Assembly (NCBI GenBank): GCA_964217345.1
Contig: CAXPJI010000033.1
Coordinates: 1 to 8,786, forward strand
Reading direction: 5' to 3'
Source of the DNA: UBA3478 sp964217345
Lineage (GTDB): Bacteria > Bacteroidota > Bacteroidia > Flavobacteriales > Flavobacteriaceae
Length of the DNA: 8,786 nt
Position numbers and translations under genes: made by a program. Shown here piece after piece: positions 7,240 to 8,786 of this stretch (position 1 is its first letter; every line of letters starts with the position of its first letter). The notes under the pieces are model-generated. The model saw only the letters and a program-made list of their open reading frames with translations, was not told the origin of the DNA and did no database searches.

Positions 7240-8268
7240 TTACAACTTCACTACCTTAATTCGCTGATTAACCTCTTTACCTGTCAACTGCAGGAGATAA
7301 ACTCCAGAAGGATAATTACCTAAATCATACTCAATTACTCGATTATTACCTACCTGAATCTGATTATTGAAAAGACTTTGGCCTTGAAGATTTAGCACCG
7401 AAAGCTCAACGGTATTGTCTTTACCTCCGACATAAATTTGAACCTGACCTTCGGTCGGATTTGGATAAACAATTACCTCCTCAGAGACAAATATTTCTTC
7501 AAAATAGCTTCCTTGACATATCAATTTAGTTCTGACTGCAATCTTGTTATTACCCGGTTGTAATTGTATTGAGAGTCTTTTCTTTTCTGTTATAAATTCT
7601 CTTTCGTTGATTTCAATAATATAGGGTCCGTCACCGCTTAGTATGAGATCTACCATTTTATTTGAGTAATCGGCAGAGGTCACCACTTGCAGTGGTGCAG
7701 GCTCGGTAATATTTATTTCAAAGCACTGCTCATAATTATCTACTCCAGGAATGGTGAGACATAAATCGTAGTTACCGGTTGGCAGACCCGTAAACTCTCC
7801 TTTAAAATTATTTGTATCATTTAATTCAAGGGATTGACCACTTTCTGCAGACAATTTGACTACATAATCATAGCTTTCATCAAGTAACTCTACTTTTATG
7901 ATCCCTTCATTGGTTCCGATACAGCTGTTAGACAAGGTCTCAATGACAAACGTCTCTGAATCTAGTGCAAAAATTTCGCATCCCTTATAGTCTACGGTTA
8001 CTCCATCGGTTGTACTGTGGCATTCGTCATAGGCATCAACCACTCCATCTCCATCAGAATCTATTTCATATCTATTGATGATTAGCGGTAGCAGCCCTCG
8101 ATGAATTTGAATCGAAGCATGCTGTGATTCTGTGAGTGGTCCAAAGCTTGTATTCATCGTTCGGATAGCCGAATAGTTTACCACATCCTTTGAGAAGCCA
8201 CTCGTTTTTTGGGCGTTAGCACTGATTATCGAAATCAAGAACAATAATATTTGAAACCACGGTTTCAT
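7240..8268 (-). CDS. T9SS type A sorting-domain protein with thrombospondin type 3-like motif
   Basis: A 342-residue secreted protein. A Sec signal peptide covers residues 1-19 (cleavage after SANA). Residues 68-82 hold a thrombospondin type 3-like calcium motif, EIDSDGDGVVDAYDEC, followed by GVTVDYKGC. A middle region (about 105-263) has cysteines at C116, C170, C182 and C251 and short motifs such as GNYDLCLTIPG and YEQCFEINITEPAPL. These resemble a beta-rich module common in Flavobacteriia exoproteins (recognised from memory). The C-terminus (264-342) is a type A T9SS sorting domain: VIVYPNPTEG, VLNLQGQSLF, YPSGVYLLQL and a basic KVVKL end. It should therefore cross the outer membrane by the type IX system and be attached or released. 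No catalytic domain is present, so it is likely structural or adhesive. It starts 13 bp after the fibre-like gene and abuts the two-domain lipoprotein gene. Confidence 0.88.
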   Translation of the reverse strand: MKPWFQILLFLISIISANAQKTSGFSKDVVNYSAIRTMNTSFGPLTESQHASIQIHRGLLPLIINRYEIDSDGDGVVDAYDECHSTTDGVTVDYKGCEIFALDSETFVIETLSNSCIGTNEGIIKVELLDESYDYVVKLSAESGQSLELNDTNNFKGEFTGLPTGNYDLCLTIPGVDNYEQCFEINITEPAPLQVVTSADYSNKMVDLILSGDGPYIIEINEREFITEKKRLSIQLQPGNNKIAVRTKLICQGSYFEEIFVSEEVIVYPNPTEGQVQIYVGGKDNTVELSVLNLQGQSLFNNQIQVGNNRVIEYDLGNYPSGVYLLQLTGKEVNQRIKVVKL

Positions 8269-8281
8269 TATAATAGACTTA

Positions 8282-8786
8282 CTAATTTATTATTAGGAAA
8301 AATATTTTGAAAGATGAACCAGCATCTGGTAAAACACCTCCTACATCCACTGTGAATTTCCCAGCAGCGATATTTTTTACGTTAAGTTCTGAGGGAGTTG
8401 TTGAACCTAGTCCAACTATCGGCCCTTCAGTAAGAATTATTATTGAACCAGTATTTACGAAACTGTTACTGATGGTTTTTTCTCCTCCAATTTGAAAGGC
8501 CTCATTTCGACTAATTAGGAAGCTGCCTGAAAATGCATTTATAGTAACGTTGGCCTCTGAATCTGCGAAATCGGTGTCCTCGGTTGTATCGTTAACGGCC
8601 CCTTGTAGTGTTGGGCTATTTAGTGTTGCGCCATTTAGTGTTGGGTTATTTAGTGTTGGGCTAATTAGTGTTGGGCTATTGGCAAATACGGCGGCTCCTG
8701 TACCTGTTTCATCGGATAATGCCCCACTTAGACCTGCGGAGTTGGTAAGTAGGTCTTGTTTAGAAGAAACGGTTAATGCTTTTATA
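8282..8786 (-). CDS. Phage-tail-fibre-like repeat protein, C-terminal fragment (5' end outside window)
   Basis: The minus strand is open from the window edge to the TAG at 8284-8282, giving 167 residues. The N-terminal part reads KQDLLTNSAGLSGALSDETG and then TGAAVFANSPTL, a sequence style typical of phage tail fibres and of large fibre-like proteins in Bacteroidota. Residues 36-60 are five pentapeptide units of the form N-x-P-T-L, likely a beta-solenoid or fibre shaft. Residues about 70-167 form a beta-rich, glycine-containing end domain, with IAAGKFTVDVGG and a hydrophobic FKIFFLIIN terminus. That style recalls the end domain of fibre proteins ('GSFTVD...YLIIN'), which is recollection rather than a search result. 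No T9SS sorting domain is present at the C-terminus. The gene ends 13 bp before the T9SS cargo gene, suggesting one operon. Total length, signal peptide and function cannot be seen. Confidence 0.78.
   Translation of the reverse strand, partial: IKALTVSSKQDLLTNSAGLSGALSDETGTGAAVFANSPTLISPTLNNPTLNGATLNSPTLQGAVNDTTEDTDFADSEANVTINAFSGSFLISRNEAFQIGGEKTISNSFVNTGSIIILTEGPIVGLGSTTPSELNVKNIAAGKFTVDVGGVLPDAGSSFKIFFLIIN
8606..8680 (-). repeat. Five tandem 15-bp repeats inside the fibre-like gene
   Basis: Five consecutive 15-bp units lie at 8606-8620, 8621-8635, 8636-8650, 8651-8665 and 8666-8680. All begin tagtgttg on the plus strand; the first and last are identical and the others differ by one to a few bases. 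On the coding strand each unit encodes a pentapeptide (NSPTL, ISPTL, NNPTL, NGATL, NSPTL), with the ACA CTA codons for T-L unchanged in all five. Because the period is a multiple of three, gain or loss of units would change shaft length without a frameshift. Confidence 0.93.

Noticed and set aside
8307..8495. Plus-strand open frame of 62 codons near the right end
   Set aside because: Antisense to the end domain of the fibre-like gene, which has a continuous frame with family-like motifs.
8606..8680. Tandem repeats as a CRISPR array or recombination site
   Set aside because: Units are contiguous with no spacers, 15 bp long, and in frame with a protein repeat.

Overview
The window looks like chromosomal DNA of a Bacteroidota bacterium, probably a marine member of the Flavobacteriales. 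The main pointers are a protein ending in a type IX secretion (T9SS) type A sorting domain, several MKK/MRR lipoproteins, start sites with almost no Shine-Dalgarno sequence, and moderate GC content. The order-level assignment is inference. Every supported gene is on the minus strand, so the reading order runs from high to low coordinates. Genes are packed tightly. The longest gap is 49 bp, and there is no RNA gene, insertion sequence, CRISPR array or clear terminator.

Block A (about 8786 to 6044) is a cell-surface block. It begins with the C-terminal 167 residues of a phage-tail-fibre-like protein containing five perfect-length 15-bp tandem repeats. Next is a 342-residue T9SS cargo protein with a thrombospondin type 3-like calcium motif. 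Two small paralogous lipoproteins with fibronectin type III-like domains follow. Junctions of 13, 0 and 23 bp suggest one transcription unit, perhaps encoding a secreted fibre and its outer-membrane partners. No biochemical function can be assigned.

Block B (5994 to 1) is a metabolic operon with start/stop overlaps or 2-bp gaps. In order it encodes an exported amidase-signature hydrolase (predicted lipoprotein), a non-phosphorylating NADP-type glyceraldehyde-3-phosphate dehydrogenase (GapN type), an exported metal-dependent amidohydrolase, a glycerate kinase, and the first 59 residues of a GntP-family permease that runs off the window. GapN makes 3-phosphoglycerate and NADPH from glyceraldehyde 3-phosphate. 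Glycerate kinase brings glycerate into the same part of glycolysis, and GntP-family permeases import gluconate-like or glycerate-like acids. The two exported hydrolases may release a small amide or peptide substrate outside the cytoplasm, but their link to the glycerate branch is unknown.

The most interesting points are the fibre/T9SS/lipoprotein cassette with its repeat tract and the odd combination of exported hydrolases with GapN, glycerate kinase and GntP. Neither is shown by the sequence alone to be a new system.
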